Assembly (NCBI RefSeq): GCF_950295315.1
Contig: NC_080171.1
Location: 90,455,016-90,519,015 of the forward strand
Direction: 5' to 3'
DNA: 64,000 nucleotides
Source: Erinaceus europaeus
Taxonomy: Eukaryota; Chordata; Mammalia; Eulipotyphla; Erinaceidae
Part shown: positions 1-10,468 of the stretch, in pieces
Numbering within the stretch: position 1 is the first letter of the stretch
How the letters are laid out: every line of letters begins with the position of its first letter
Notes under the pieces: generated by a model
Told to the model about the DNA's origin: nothing
The model's input: the letters and a program-made list of their open reading frames with translations, nothing else
Databases searched by the model: none
Position numbers and translations under genes: made by a program

Positions 1-1130
1 TGTTAATGCTTATGAGAATTCAATGAAGCAGCTTTTACTATTACCCCATGTTACAAATTGATACACTTGAGACTTAGAGAAGTCGGATGATTTGTCTGAG
101 GTCTTACAAGTAATATATGATGAATTCTGGATTTTCCTCCATAGTTCAAACTTTTAACCACTATTTATACTCCCTCAGAATCATAGTAGTCCTCATCAAT
201 TCCCAAAGCCTTAAAGGGAATTCAAAGCAAAGACAGCAAGCCTCCTTAGCCTACTTCCCAGTTTCTTGGAAGACAGCCACCCCTGGCTTGCTTTTTAAAC
301 TGTGTACCCACTGTCCCACCTTCCTGTAATCCCAAGAGAGATTCAGCCAGAAAGTGCCTGGGCCAACCTGAGCTTAGACAGGAGGGCTAGAGCAAGAACA
401 ATAAGAATGATGATGCTATAGTGAAATTTCCCTGCTATTTTGTCCTCACAGTAGAACATTAAGACACTGCAGGGACAGTAAAACAGTTCCCATTGCCCGT
501 TTTTCTCTCTCTCTGTAATGTAGCCAGAGACTTAAATACGATTGAGTTAATCTTTGAAGAAAACAGAAAATACTGTAACAATAAAGGCCCTAACATGGTT
601 ACAAATGAGAACTACTGCTCCCTTCTGCATTCTAAATTCTGAGGATAATTCTGCAGAGCTTCATTACCAGAGTATAATTGTGTTATAGAACTCTAAATCA
701 CCCTGCTACACTTAACTGGCAATAACATTAAGATAGCGCAGATATTCATTTTAATTAAAACATAGCCTCAAACTATTTCCCTACTCTAAGAGGCAAAACT
801 TTCTTTCCCCATTCCAAAAGAAGGGTTCATTTGTTAGCACATCTGTGTCCAGCAGTAGATAGGATATTGAAGCACAATTAGGAAATACCACTTGCAAGCC
901 AAGACCAGTGAGGGTTTTACTGAGGAAGAAGCACACCAGGAAACCTGGTTTGGTTCGGTTTTCTTTTTTCTTTTTTTTTTTTTTTACTGATATCTGAAGC
1001 ACTGACAGTAGTAGTTAAAGAGAAAACTGAATCCCAATAATCAGTTCAAGAGTTATGAAAGTAAAAATTGGGATGTACTAACCCAGAGAGTAACAGAAAT
1101 TTTGGTAGCCCAGCAGTCTGCAAGAACTTT
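1..1130. other. No gene seen; poly-T tract
   Basis: AT-rich single-copy-looking DNA. Only short chance reading frames are present. A T-rich tract lies at about 961-985, possibly the tail of a decayed antisense retroposon, but no body can be recognised. Confidence 0.6.
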
Positions 1131-1139
1131 TCACTACCT

Positions 1140-1700
1140 ATCATTCACTTAGCAAGTATTTAAAAGCACCATTGTGCTGTGCACTGAGAATGCAGTCATA
1201 TGTAGTATGTGATTCCTTCTTCAAATGGATTATAATTGAAAGAGGGAAGTTGACATGTAAATAATTAATTGCTTTACAAAATCCCCCATAGGAGAGATGG
1301 TGTGATATACATATCTTCTGTCAGGAGAGGACATTTGGGGGAAAATGTTGGAGTGCATGCAGGAGTTTTATAGACAGACAAGTGAATGGCATGCAGAGAA
1401 ATGATATGCTCATAGAACAGGCTTCTATGAAAGAGTCTAGCTTATCAGGGAAATTCTAAGTGGGTCAGTATTGTTGGAGTGTGATGTGTGAAACTTAGGG
1501 GGATAATACTGGTGAGACCCAAGATGTGAAGAATTTTTGGTGCATTGTCAAGGAGTTCAAATTTCATTCTACAGGGGAAGGAGAGTTTGGAAGATTTTTC
1601 TGAGAAGAATGAGAGTGATAGCAACATAACAACTGAGGTTGCGGTACAGATTTTGAAGCTTGGTCTTCAAGACTTAAAGTTACATTTTTAGTCATAAGAA
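1140..1700. repeat. Ancient L2-like LINE relic
   Basis: Phrases such as 'cttagcaagtatttaaaagcacc' (1150 region, shortened here) and the stretch near 1540-1620 resemble the diverged L2 3' end found across mammals (tissue of 'ageing' copies with many substitutions). Recognition is by memory of the consensus only, and orientation is left open. Confidence 0.35.
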
Positions 1701-1739
1701 AATATGAATAAAATAACAAGAACAGCAATGCTAACATCT

Positions 1740-1960
1740 TTCTATTTGTGCATGTGTGATTCGGCAACAGTATTGTACTTAATTCTTAGGTGCTGCAGGA
1801 TTAGCATTCGCCCTTTTGCATCTGTGGAAACAGAGGCAGTGATAGGTTGAGGAAGTTGCTTACCACAATTACCCAGGTATGGTTAGGATTCAGATTTTGG
1901 CCTGTCTGATTTCCAGTCCTCTGTTCAGAACTGCAGCCATTCAGCAGATTTCTTCAGTGT
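1740..1960 (+). repeat. Ancient MIR SINE relic
   Basis: The order 'tctgtggaaacagaggc', 'gaggaagttgcttacc', 'ggattcagattttgg' follows the MIR core (gaggaaactgaggc, aagtaacttgccc, ggattcgaacccagg) with heavy divergence. Confidence 0.5.
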
Positions 1961-2019
1961 TGCTTATCAGTAGTCACTCTCTTCAGCATCCTATTTTTCC
2001 ATCTCTAACTTAAAAGATG

Positions 2020-2560
2020 ACTATGTTGAGATGGCAATCGTTGCTTTGGTTAGGTTGTGATCGGCGGATGCAATATTATTTGGTATGGATTGGAAGAAGC
2101 ATACGGGAAAGTGAGCCCTATCCAAGGGTGCCAGGACTGGGGGAAGTAGGGGCTCTATAGTGAAGATGTGAGGTTCCTGCTGTCTTAGGGTTCAAAAAGA
2201 CAATCAATAGTTAATATTATCATCACATTATTTGTTAATTGGGTTAACTTTGAAAAGTCCCTTTGTTATGGTTTGCTGTACAGTACCCAGTATCTTGTAT
2301 ATAGCTGTGCTATTGGAAGCTTCTAATCTACTTGGTCTAGGCTTTTGAGAGAGTCCGCATATCAAACACGTAGCCTATCTATTAAAAAGATTCAGTTTGT
2401 CTTTTGAGAACCTTTGAGACATACAATTGATTTCCCCCTCTCATATTAATTAACTACTGATTTATATGTCTACATTTTGCTAGGAGTGTACTTAATCATA
2501 TCCACCACCACCCTGCCCTAATTCTGAATTCTTCATGAACCCCCTTTAAGGCACTTCATA
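2020..2560 (-). repeat. L1 3'UTR internal fragment (antisense)
   Basis: This shares a long collinear stretch with 23200-23460, 25004-25130, 30340-30780 and 33890-34200 (for example 'gcaatattatttggtatg', 'gtttgctgta', 'tatagctgtgc', 'ctcatattaattaa'). The segment belongs to the upstream half of this lineage's long L1 3'UTR. It has no poly-A end of its own, so it is an internal fragment. Confidence 0.75.
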
Positions 2561-4030
2561 GAGCCTTGTACATGTAGATATACAATAAAAGACTTGAGTC
2601 AACATTCACTTTAAAGAGCCAGAATAAACAGAACAATTACAATTCCAGTGACCACTGCTGGGATATTTTTGAGTCAATCTTTATAAATTGGACATTGCCC
2701 CACAAAAGTTTCTGCTACCATATTCCTTGCTTAGTTACAATACTGAAGGTTTTTTGGTCAACCATCCCATTTAGTTACATTTACATTGTTTTTTAATGAT
2801 TAACAAAGTACTTCTAAACCATTATATTTACACAACTACACTGCAAAATTAAAATAACAGAAATTCTTAGAACACTGCAGCAATGCATACAATAGCCTGT
2901 CCAGGGAAGAACTATTAGTAAATGACGTAGCTGACTTTCTGAGTCTAAGATCAAGACATCTTTGTATCACATTGTGATGATTTTACAAAGATTTCCTTGT
3001 TAAAATATTGCGTCTTCTCATAATTTCCATAGTGCTGCACTTATGTACTTATATTAACTTCTCCATGGGCATTTTCTTGTGGGCATCTTCTTATAAAGTA
3101 GGACTCATAATGACTGGGAATTTGTGTTCGACCCTTGGGCAGTTCAAACTATTGTTTTTACTCTTTCTTGATTGCTTTGCTAAATCTAACTTCTAAAGTA
3201 CTGATAAGGTTTGAAACCCTTTCCTTGTGAGTAAAAGGTATTTGCTGGCTTCCCAGAACTTGATGGCAAATACTCTGAGATGAGAATAGACAGGGTTACA
3301 ATGCCTCCAGGCTCCTAACTAGAGATTTCAAATATTTCTAATTTCTTCAATTTAGCTTCATTTAAATTTTACTGAGAGGTAATTGCACTGAATTAATATA
3401 GTTACAATTATGCTGAAATCAATCCATTAACATCTTGAAAATTCTTATTAATCTGGCAAGCAATGTTATGGATAAAAACAGAAATACATCCTCTATTTGG
3501 AGTGTAGATTAATATAATAAGAATGCTAGAGTTAATTTCTTCAGGATATGAATTTCTTGAGACAAGAGGCTATGACTTATATTTCTGTTTTTCTGGTTCT
3601 AAAATGCTGCTTTTAGTACATGGAGATAATATTTGCATGTAAAAATACCTGGAACCACTTGTCCCCATTTCCACCTCATCAAAGACATCCTCATTAAAAG
3701 TCCAAATCACAGAGCTTTTTTCTGCATTTACTTGTTTGCCTTTTCATGTACCTCTACCTTTCATCCCACAAAGATACTTGAGACAAAGAGTATGTCACTG
3801 TTCTGACTTTCAACTATGCACTTAGTACAGTTCTTTGAATTCAGTTAATATCTTCAACAAACTGCTAGGATTGTGATAGCATCCATGACATGCAGTGGTA
3901 ATGGTTATTCTAAACATCACTATTTGTTTGTTTATTGTATAAGATGGCTCAGAAGTAGGCTTTATTTGAAGTGTGTTTTGAAGTTACCCAGAGTCTAGTA
4001 TAATTACTGATTTATTTTAAATTTATCATT
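2560..4030. other. No gene or clear repeat
   Basis: AT-rich sequence without long reading frames, splice-like structure or a recognisable repeat. Confidence 0.55.
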
Positions 4031-4330
4031 GGTTCCACATATTATAGAAATACAGAGGCACAACTTACCCCACCTCTGAACTTAAAGTGTCATCAGTCCC
4101 ATTTCCCAGTTGACAACCACCATAGTTTTCACTGAGTCTAAAAGTTAGTTTTATTTTTTATCCAGTTTCTCTGATTTAGTTATTTATATCCTGTAAATGA
4201 GTAAAATGATCTAGTGTTATCTTTCACTTTTTAACTTATTTCAATTAGCAAAATAACCTGGAGTTTCATCTGGTTTGTTCCAAAGAGCACAACATCATCT
4301 TTTTAATGTTGATTCTTATATATATATAGC
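4030..4330 (-). repeat. Old L1 3' end (antisense)
   Basis: The sequence around 4225-4300 ('cttatttcaattagcaaaat', 'gagtttcatctgg') mirrors the antisense end of mammalian L1 ORF2/3'UTR ('cttagcataatgtcctccagg' type). It is strongly diverged and ends in a short (TA)n run at about 4318-4328. Confidence 0.4.
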
Positions 4331-4845
4331 ATTTAGATTCTTATCAAAATTTAGTATTCAGTAGCTATTTGTAAAGCATTGAGAGTACGTATAGTGATAT
4401 ATGTTAATCATTTAAGCACATTTAACCTCCAATGTCATAAAGCTTGCAGTTTAGTGAAATAAAAATAATAAGGTCACATACACATGTATAATTTAAAGCC
4501 GCAACTTGTGGGGCAGAAAATCATTCAGTAGGCAGAGAATATGTTATATCGTGATGGATGCTCTGAGCTCCACAAATAGTTAATAGGTATGTCAATGTCT
4601 CTTTCTGTTTCTCCCACTCTTACTTCCTCTCTGTCTCTCTTCAAACATACAGAAAAAAAATGTCCTAGGAATGCTGTCAGACAGTATCTATCTTGTATAT
4701 TCAAATAAACACATTCATATCCCCCACCATCCCACAAAAAAGAAAGTATAATGTCTAAATAGATAGATAACAAAGATAGACATAGTTTGTAAAAGGTAAT
4801 AATAGAACGATTCTCTGCTACCAGGTATACCATGAACATTTATTA
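4330..4845. other. No gene seen
   Basis: AT-rich DNA. The pyrimidine-rich part at 4590-4645 may be the tail of a SINE but lacks a recognisable head. Confidence 0.45.
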
Positions 4846-4847
4846 GG

Positions 4848-4985
4848 GGACCCAGCCCTATATATAAGACTCAGGTTCCCCATTTGCAGGTGGAGAGCTT
4901 CACAAGTAGCAGGTGTCTCTCTATCTACTCCATCCCTATCTCCCCACTCCTCTCAACTTCTCTCTTTCTCTACCCAGTAATAAGT
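4848..4985 (+). repeat. tRNA-derived SINE, family B (sense, shortened)
   Basis: The order 'gacccagcc', 'cccatttgcaggtgg', 'agcttcacaagtagc', 'aggtgtctctct', then C/T-rich sequence is the sense form of the SINE seen antisense at 5202-5400. The central part is deleted. Its tail runs into the AT-rich palindrome. Confidence 0.65.
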
Positions 4986-5230
4986 AAATACATATATTTA
5001 CTTATTATATTTAATAATATAATAATATTATATATATTATATAAAATATATATTATATATCATATAGTATAATATATATATGTATTTACTTATACTGGGT
5101 AGAGAAAGAGAGAAAATATATATTTACTTATTACATTTAATAATATAATAATATAATATAATATTATATTATATTATATTATGTAATATATTATATATAT
5201 ATTTACTTATTACTGGGTAGAGAAAGAGAA
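4962..5230. repeat. Palindromic AT-rich repeat
   Basis: The left arm 4962-4996 (begins ctctttctctacccagt) is repeated in reverse complement at 5077-5110 with about one indel. The right arm is present again at 5197-5230. The DNA between the arms is almost pure A/T and itself dyad-rich. The two arms are the tails of two family B SINEs lying tail to tail. Confidence 0.85.
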
Positions 5231-5400
5231 AAATTGAAAGGAGTGGGGAAATAGGGATGGAGACAGAGAGACACCTGCAACCCTACTTGTGAAGCTCTTC
5301 CCCTGTAGGTGGGGATCAGGGGAGTGAACCTGAGTCTTTGTACACTGTAATGTGTGCACTTAAGCATATGCACCACCACCTGACTCCTAATCCAGCCCAT
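5202..5400 (-). repeat. tRNA-derived SINE, family B (antisense)
   Basis: It contains 'gagagacacctgcaaccc', 'gtgaagctcttcccctg', 'caggtgggga', 'acactgtaatgtgtgcac' and 'caccacctgac', the reverse complement of the family B head (acattacagtgcac) and body. Confidence 0.85.
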
Positions 5401-5492
5401 TCGCTGCAGTCCTGAAGTAGGAATCAGCATAAAATAATGTTGATCAGTAGGGATTTGATTATATAGTCTACAGACTGAGATCTACTTTATTC

Positions 5493-5835
5493 ATTTTTTT
5501 TTTTTTTGCGTTCAGGGTTATTGCTGGGGCTCAGTGCCAGCACCATGAATCCACTGCTCCTGGAGTCCATTTTTCCCCCTTTTGTTGCCCTTGTTGTGGT
5601 TATTATCGTTGTTGATGATGTCATTCATTGTTAGATAGGACAGAGAGATATGGAGAGAGGAAGGGAAGACAGAGATGGGGAGAGAAATATAGACACCTGC
5701 AGACCTGCTTCACTGCCTGTGAAGTGACTACCCTGCAGGTGGGGAGCTGGGGGCTCAAACTAGATTCCTCAAGCCGGTCCTTGCGCTTTATGCCAAGTGT
5801 GCCCAAATTGCTGCGCTACGGCATGACACCCCCAT
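5493..5835 (-). repeat. ERI-like SINE, family A, long-tail form (antisense)
   Basis: A poly-T start is followed by 'cagggttattgctgggg', 'tccactgctcctggag', 'ttgttgcccttgttg', 'agacacctgcagacctgc', 'cctgcaggtggggagc' and a degraded tRNA head (box B region near 5755-5765, box A near 5810). It is a full-length long-tail copy. Confidence 0.9.
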
Positions 5836-5839
5836 TTTT

Positions 5840-6055
5840 AATTTTTAATATTTATTTATTTATTGTGTGTAGACAGCCAGAAATCAAGAGGAAGGGGGAG
5901 ATGGAGAGGGAGAGAGACAGAGAGACACTTGCAGGACTGCTTCACCACTTGTGAAGCTTTCCTCCTGCAGGTGGGGACGAGGGGCTTGAATCCAGGTCCT
6001 TCCACACTGTAATGTACGCACTCTACTAGGTTGCCACAACCCAGCTCCTTTTATA
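5840..6055 (-). repeat. tRNA-derived SINE, family B (antisense)
   Basis: It starts with 'tatttatttatttattg' (A-rich tail reversed), then the G/A-rich segment, 'cttcaccacttgtgaagc', 'caggtggggac' and 'acactgtaatgtacgcac'. It abuts the preceding SINE directly. Confidence 0.88.
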
Positions 6056-6355
6056 TTTATTTATTTATTTATAATTATTTTATTGCCATCAAGATTATAG
6101 CTCGAGATTAGCATCTGCACAATAAATTCACTGCTCCTGGTGGTCATGTAGTACACCCTCCTCTTTATTCCATCTGAGAGAACAGAGAGAAACTTAAAGG
6201 GAAGGAGGAACTAGAAAAGGAGAGAGAAAGAAACAACCTGTAACAATGCTTCACCTCTTGTCAATCTTCCTTCCTTCAGGTGTGAATCAGGAACTTGAGA
6301 CCAGGTCATTGCACATGATCATCTTTGTGCTCCAGTAGATGTTCCTGGCCCACTG
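6055..6355 (-). repeat. Older ERI-like SINE, family A relative (antisense)
   Basis: A diverged copy: 'tcactgctcctggtggtc' matches the long-tail segment, followed by 'cttcacctcttgtcaat' and a decayed head. The A-rich tail lies at 6055-6080. Confidence 0.65.
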
Positions 6356-6506
6356 AGATTTATTTTGGTATAAAGAGAAGCCACTGGTGCACTTAAATCA
6401 GAAAAATTATGATTTATATAACTAGATGTATTATTTTTGTCTCTAAATCATTCCTCTGGCTTTTCTCTGTAAAGTGAACTAGTGAACTTAAGAGTAGAAG
6501 AGTTAG

Positions 6507-6690
6507 GGCTGGGGGAAACAGTATCATGGTTATGCAAAAATAATTTTTGTACCTGAGGCTTTCAGGTCCCAGCTTCAATCTCCAGATCACCATATACCAG
6601 AGTTGAGCAGTACTCTGATCTTGCACAAGGTATCTCTCTCTCTGTGTGTCTCTCTCTCTCTTCAAACAAATATTTTTTTTTTCTTAAAAA
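6507..6690 (+). repeat. SINE, family C (sense)
   Basis: 'gggctgggggaaacagtatcatggttatgc' (split over 6507-6537), then 'ggtcccagcttcaatctcc', then 'gagcagtactctgat', then a (CT)n run and an A-rich tail. The layout (head, B-box-like 'ttcaatctcc', CT tract) recurs at 14957, 38620 and, antisense, at 44205, 46850 and 56200. Confidence 0.7.
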
Positions 6691-6699
6691 AAGACTAGA

Positions 6700-8340
6700 G
6701 GGGGGTTCCCGGAAGATGGCAGACTGAGAAGCTGCTAGTGGCTTGAGCTCTGACCACATCTTCTGGAAACAGTAGGATTTTCTGCCTTTAGTAGGCCAGT
6801 CAATAAGGGGTCCTAGCGGTGACACCAAGGGAGTGACTATAACTTAATTTGGGTAAAAATATAGAGTAGGAAAAAAGGGAAAAAATTTTTTTTCTTTCTT
6901 TTAAGCACACCTCCTCCCCCTTGCTCTCCCCCATAACCAATTCCTGGGGACCAGCTCCTAGCAGGCTCCCCTGCTGAGCCCCTTTCTTTACCAAAATTCC
7001 TGTCCCACCAGGGAGTATCATTCATTCTAAGTCTATACCCTTCTTAAACCTCTAGCCTTTTTTCTTTCTAAGTAGCCAACCCCCCCACCTCACCCCCATA
7101 GCTAATTAAATAATTAAAAATAAATAAATAAAAAAAACCTCTTTCCTTTCACCACTCTTTTATGACTGTTCTTTTTCTTATCTTTTTCTTTTTTATCTCT
7201 CTTCCTTTTTTTTTCTTTTTCTCATTCTTGCCATCCTTTCTTCCTTAATCCTACATCTTCCAAAGCCACAGGTCCCATCCCCCACACCACCAAACAGTGT
7301 GCTTTTTTGAATTCACTGATACACATTTGGCATTTATTTTGGGGAAGAATTCTGACTCAGAGTTGGACTCTCACTGGGAGTATCTCTGATCAACATCCCT
7401 TCCTCCTTTAGCTACCCCTAGAATATACAGTGGATAGTAGATCTACAGAACTGTCTATTTCAGCTATCCTTGTCTAGTCCTGAGGTTTTTTTTTTGTTTG
7501 TTTGTTTGTTTTTCTCTTTCTTAACAATCAGCAGCCTCTGATCACGAGATTTGAGGTAATCTGGGACAGGGTTTTTTTTTACCCTGCTCTATTTTATTAT
7601 TAATATTATATAAAGGCATATATCTTACCCCACCCCTTTAGGTTGATCAGAATTAACTCTTAGGATATCTTTCATTGATAGGGTAGTGGGCATCTTATCT
7701 ATTATGGGAGGAACTTGTCTCATTACTCCTACCTCCTCTACAGACTCTCCCCTACCTCATCCTCCTAGCTAAATAAAAAAATTAAATTAAATTAAATTAA
7801 AAATAAAGTAATAAACAAACCCTTTCCTTTCACTGATTTTTAATTAAAGCTCTTTTTCTTATCTTTTCTCTTTTCTCTCTCTTGTCTCTTTTTTCTTTTC
7901 TTTTTTTTATCTTGTCATACACTTCTTCCTTCCTTCTTCTTTGCCTTTCTTAATTTGTGAATTATTTTGGGCAAGAAATCTGATTCAGAGTGGATTCTCT
8001 ATGTGTGTATCTCTGCTCTAGTTACCTTTGCCCTCTTGTTACCCCTAGAATATACAGTGGATAGTAGATTCACATAACTATGTATTCTTGCTATCCCTTC
8101 TTTCTTTCCTCCTTCTTCTTTACTGGGATTTGGTTACTATTTTTTTCACGGACTGGAGACATTGTTTGGCTAACTGGTAGTGATTAAACTGCTTCAATAC
8201 TTGCTTCAGTTGCTACTGTAATTCCTGAGGTTGGTGAGTGCAATTGTCATAAAGGTATTTAGTACAGGGTTACTTGTACTCAAGACACAACAACTGAGGA
8301 ACAACAGAGCATAAAAAAGAGAAACACATAAATCAAAAAA
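6700..8340 (+). promoter_or_regulatory. L1 5'UTR with two tandem modules
   Basis: Two related modules lie in tandem, about 7075-7735 and 7740-8120. Both have the order 'agctaa(t/a)taa', 'ctctttttcttatctttt'-type pyrimidine tract, 'tctga(c/t)tcagagt', then 'ccctagaatatacagtgg' (7416 and 8042). The offset is 627-667 bp depending on the point compared. The L1 5'UTR is known to hold an internal Pol II promoter, so the modules are presumed promoter units (inference). It has long pyrimidine tracts and a (gttt)n stretch near 7493-7512. Confidence 0.7.
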
Positions 8341-9259
8341 ATGGGTAGATCAAAAACAAATAAAACTGCTACTCCAATGAATGAAGACAAAGGCCCAGAA
8401 GAAACTACAAATCAGCCAGAAGTAACCATAGATAAGAAAAGTATGCAAGCAATAATAAACTTATTAATCACAGAAATGAAAACAACATTGGAGGAAAGGA
8501 ATGGCAGCATTAGGGAAACAACAGTTGAGACCCCCAAGGAAAATACTGATTATCTTGAGGCAATTAGAGAACTGAAAGCTGAAATAGCTGTAATGAAGAA
8601 AGAAGCTGAGGCAAGGGAAAGCAGCCTAACAGAAACAGAAAACAGAATTAGTCACACAGAGGATGAGTTAGAGAAAACTAAGAAAGATGTGAAAGAGCTT
8701 AAAAAGAGATTGAAAGACATTGAAAACAACAACAGAGACATATGGGATGATCTCAAAAGAAGTAACATTCACATAATTGGCCTGCCAGAGGAAGAAAGAG
8801 AGGAAGGGGAAGCAAACATTCTAGAGGAGATAATAGAAGAAAACTTCTCAGACCTGAATAACAGAAAGGATATCAAGATTCAAGAGTCCCAGAGAGTACC
8901 AAACAGAATCAACCCAGACCTGAAGACACCAAGACACATCATAGTCACAATGAGAAGAAGTAAGGATAAAGAAAGGATCCTAAAGGCTGCAAGAGAGAAA
9001 CAAAAAGTCACATACAAGGGAAAACTCATAAGATTATCTGCAAACTTCTCCACTCAAACTCTAAAAGCCAGAAGAGAATGGCAAGATATCTATCAAGCCC
9101 TGAATGAAAAAGGGTTTCAAAAAAGGATAATAAATATATCCTGCTAGACTTTCATTCAAACTAAATGGAGGGATCAAAATCTTCTTAGACAAACAACAGT
9201 TAAAGGAGGCAACCATCACCAAACCGGCCCTGAAAGAGGTTCTAAAAGACCTCTTATAA
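8341..9259 (+). pseudogene. L1 ORF1 (RNA-binding trimer protein), frameshifted near C-terminus
   Basis: ORF1p is the nucleic-acid chaperone that coats L1 RNA in the ribonucleoprotein. The frame from ATG 8341 gives 268 residues. Residues ~65-135 form a heptad-rich coiled coil (ELKAEIAVMKKEAEARESS). Then comes the RRM-like region with 'NIHIIGLPEEE' (~141-151), and the C-terminal domain with 'TPRHIIVTMRRSKDKERIL' and 'FSTQTLKARREW'. The stop at 9145-9147 is premature. Compared with the antisense copy near 29530, there is a 4-nt insertion (an extra 'aaat'-like step) at about 9127-9138. In the next frame the normal C-terminus continues ('GGIKIFLDKQQLKEA', 'KPALKEVLKDLL') to a TAA at 9257-9259. The unbroken form would be about 305 residues, in the family range. 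The ATG sits in an A-rich context that fits L1 ORF1 starts. Confidence 0.93.
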
Positions 9260-9323
9260 ACAAGAACATCACTAGAATACTGGCAATATATCAGAGCAAA
9301 CAAAAAAAAATTTTTTTTGTACA

Positions 9324-9949
9324 ATGGCACTACAATACATTAAATCCATAATATCAATAAATGTCAATGGCTTAAACTCACTCATCAAAAGGCACAGAGT
9401 TGGGGGATGGATCAGTAAACATAATCCAACCATATGCTGCTTGCAAGAATCCCATCTGTCACAACAAGATAAACACAGACTTAAAGTGAAAGGATGGAAA
9501 ACTATCATACAGGCTAACAGACCACAAAAAAGGGCAGGAACAGTCATTCTCATCTCAGACACAATAGATTTTAAATTAAATAAAGTAATAAAAGATAGGC
9601 AAGGACATTACATAATGATTAGAGGATCAATCAGCCAAGAAGACTTAATAATCATTAACATCTATGCACCCAATGAGGGACCATCTAAATAAGTCAAGCA
9701 CTTACTGAAAGAATTTCAGAAATACATCAATAGTGATACAATAATAGTGGGAGACTTCAATACCCCACTCTCACACTTAGACAGATCAACAAAGCAGAAA
9801 ACCAACAAAGATAAAAGAGAATTCAATGAAGAGATTGGCATACTAGACCTCTTGGACATTTTCAGGGTCCTTCACCCCAAAAAACTGGAATACACCTTCT
9901 TTTCAAATCCACATAAAACATACTCAAGGATAGACCACATGTTAGGCCA
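9324..9949 (+). pseudogene. L1 ORF2, endonuclease N-terminus only
   Basis: ORF2p supplies the apurinic-type endonuclease and reverse transcriptase for target-primed reverse transcription. ATG 9324 begins 'MALQYIKSIISINVNGLNS'. Endonuclease motifs are visible: Asn in 'NVNGLN', catalytic Glu in 'CCLQESHL', 'NIYAPN', 'GDFNTPLS' and 'SRIDHMLG'. An in-frame TAA at 9690-9692 interrupts it once, and the frame is otherwise maintained to 9949. There the ERV LTR cuts it at about codon 208. The RT and Cys-rich domains are absent. Confidence 0.93.
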
Positions 9950-10229
9950 TGTTGTTTTAACCGAGCTGGCTTCACGGGTGGGTAACAGAGACAACCAGAG
10001 ACACGCAGCTGGGCCGGGAAGCTGTATTTCTTTATTCACAAACAACGATTCATAAACTAACCCAAACTAAGAACTCTCCTGCATCCTTCTCACATGGCAG
10101 CACCAAGAAGTCTCGAAATCTGTTGGGGTTCTTTGGGGCAGGGCCAAGCGGGCCCACGAAAATAGCAGGACTAAACCAATTTTCCTGGCAGGGGGAGAGC
10201 TAGACCAAACCAATGTAAAGCATACAACA
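9950..10229 (-). repeat. ERV 3' LTR (type 1)
   Basis: On the minus strand it runs from TGTTGTATGC (10229) to GTTAAAACAACA (9950). A poly-A signal AATAAA (minus) lies at 10031-10036. It directly follows the polypurine tract at 10230. It is about 280 bp long, shorter than the 392-bp LTR at 14350-14741, and different in sequence. Confidence 0.8.
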
Positions 10230-10243
10230 ATTCCCCCTTTTCT
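10230..10243 (-). promoter_or_regulatory. ERV polypurine tract
   Basis: The minus-strand read AAAAGGGGGAAT directly abuts the LTR start TGTT. This is the usual plus-strand primer for retroviral DNA synthesis. Confidence 0.8.
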
Positions 10244-10382
10244 TTTTAACTAAATGACTACAGTATCAGGGGTGTGGGGTGAACAGAAACCTATATCATA
10301 CAGGCATTTTCAAAAAAGAAACTGGCACAAACATGGAGAAACATGTAAGCGAGTAACAAGAACCAGTGTGCTGCCAAGAGAA
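10244..10382 (-). other. ERV 3' internal sequence without ORF
   Basis: Retroviral 3' internal DNA next to the polypurine tract. No env reading frame can be recognised. Confidence 0.5.
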
Positions 10383-10468
10383 GGCCTGAGGGGGCCATTT
10401 TTTGCCTCTGTGGGCAAAACTTTATCAGCTTAAAAAAAACATTTCCTTCCTCTGGGGAGCGTACTTGC
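10383..10468. repeat. 86-bp direct repeat, copy 1
   Basis: 'ggcctgagggggccatttttt' (given here split) through 'cagctt', an A-run and 'gtacttgc' is repeated at 11296-11381 with the same length. Only the part after the A-run is diverged. Confidence 0.9.

Larger units (their letters stand above)
6700..9949 (+). mobile_element. L1 LINE, 5' part (5'UTR, ORF1, start of ORF2)
   Basis: The 5' end 'ttcccggaagatggcagac' is the usual L1 start. A ~1.6-kb 5'UTR, ORF1 and the endonuclease part of ORF2 follow. The copy ends abruptly at the ERV LTR border at 9950, and no ORF2 sequence resumes after the ERV at 14742. The rest was therefore lost, or joined by recombination. Confidence 0.92.

Noticed and set aside
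961..985. Poly-T as an antisense retroposon end
   Set aside because: No recognisable retroposon body follows on the right, so it is only noted as a T-rich tract.
4525..4839. 104-codon minus-strand frame
   Set aside because: It covers AT/CT-rich non-coding DNA with no homology-like motifs, and its length is expected by chance.
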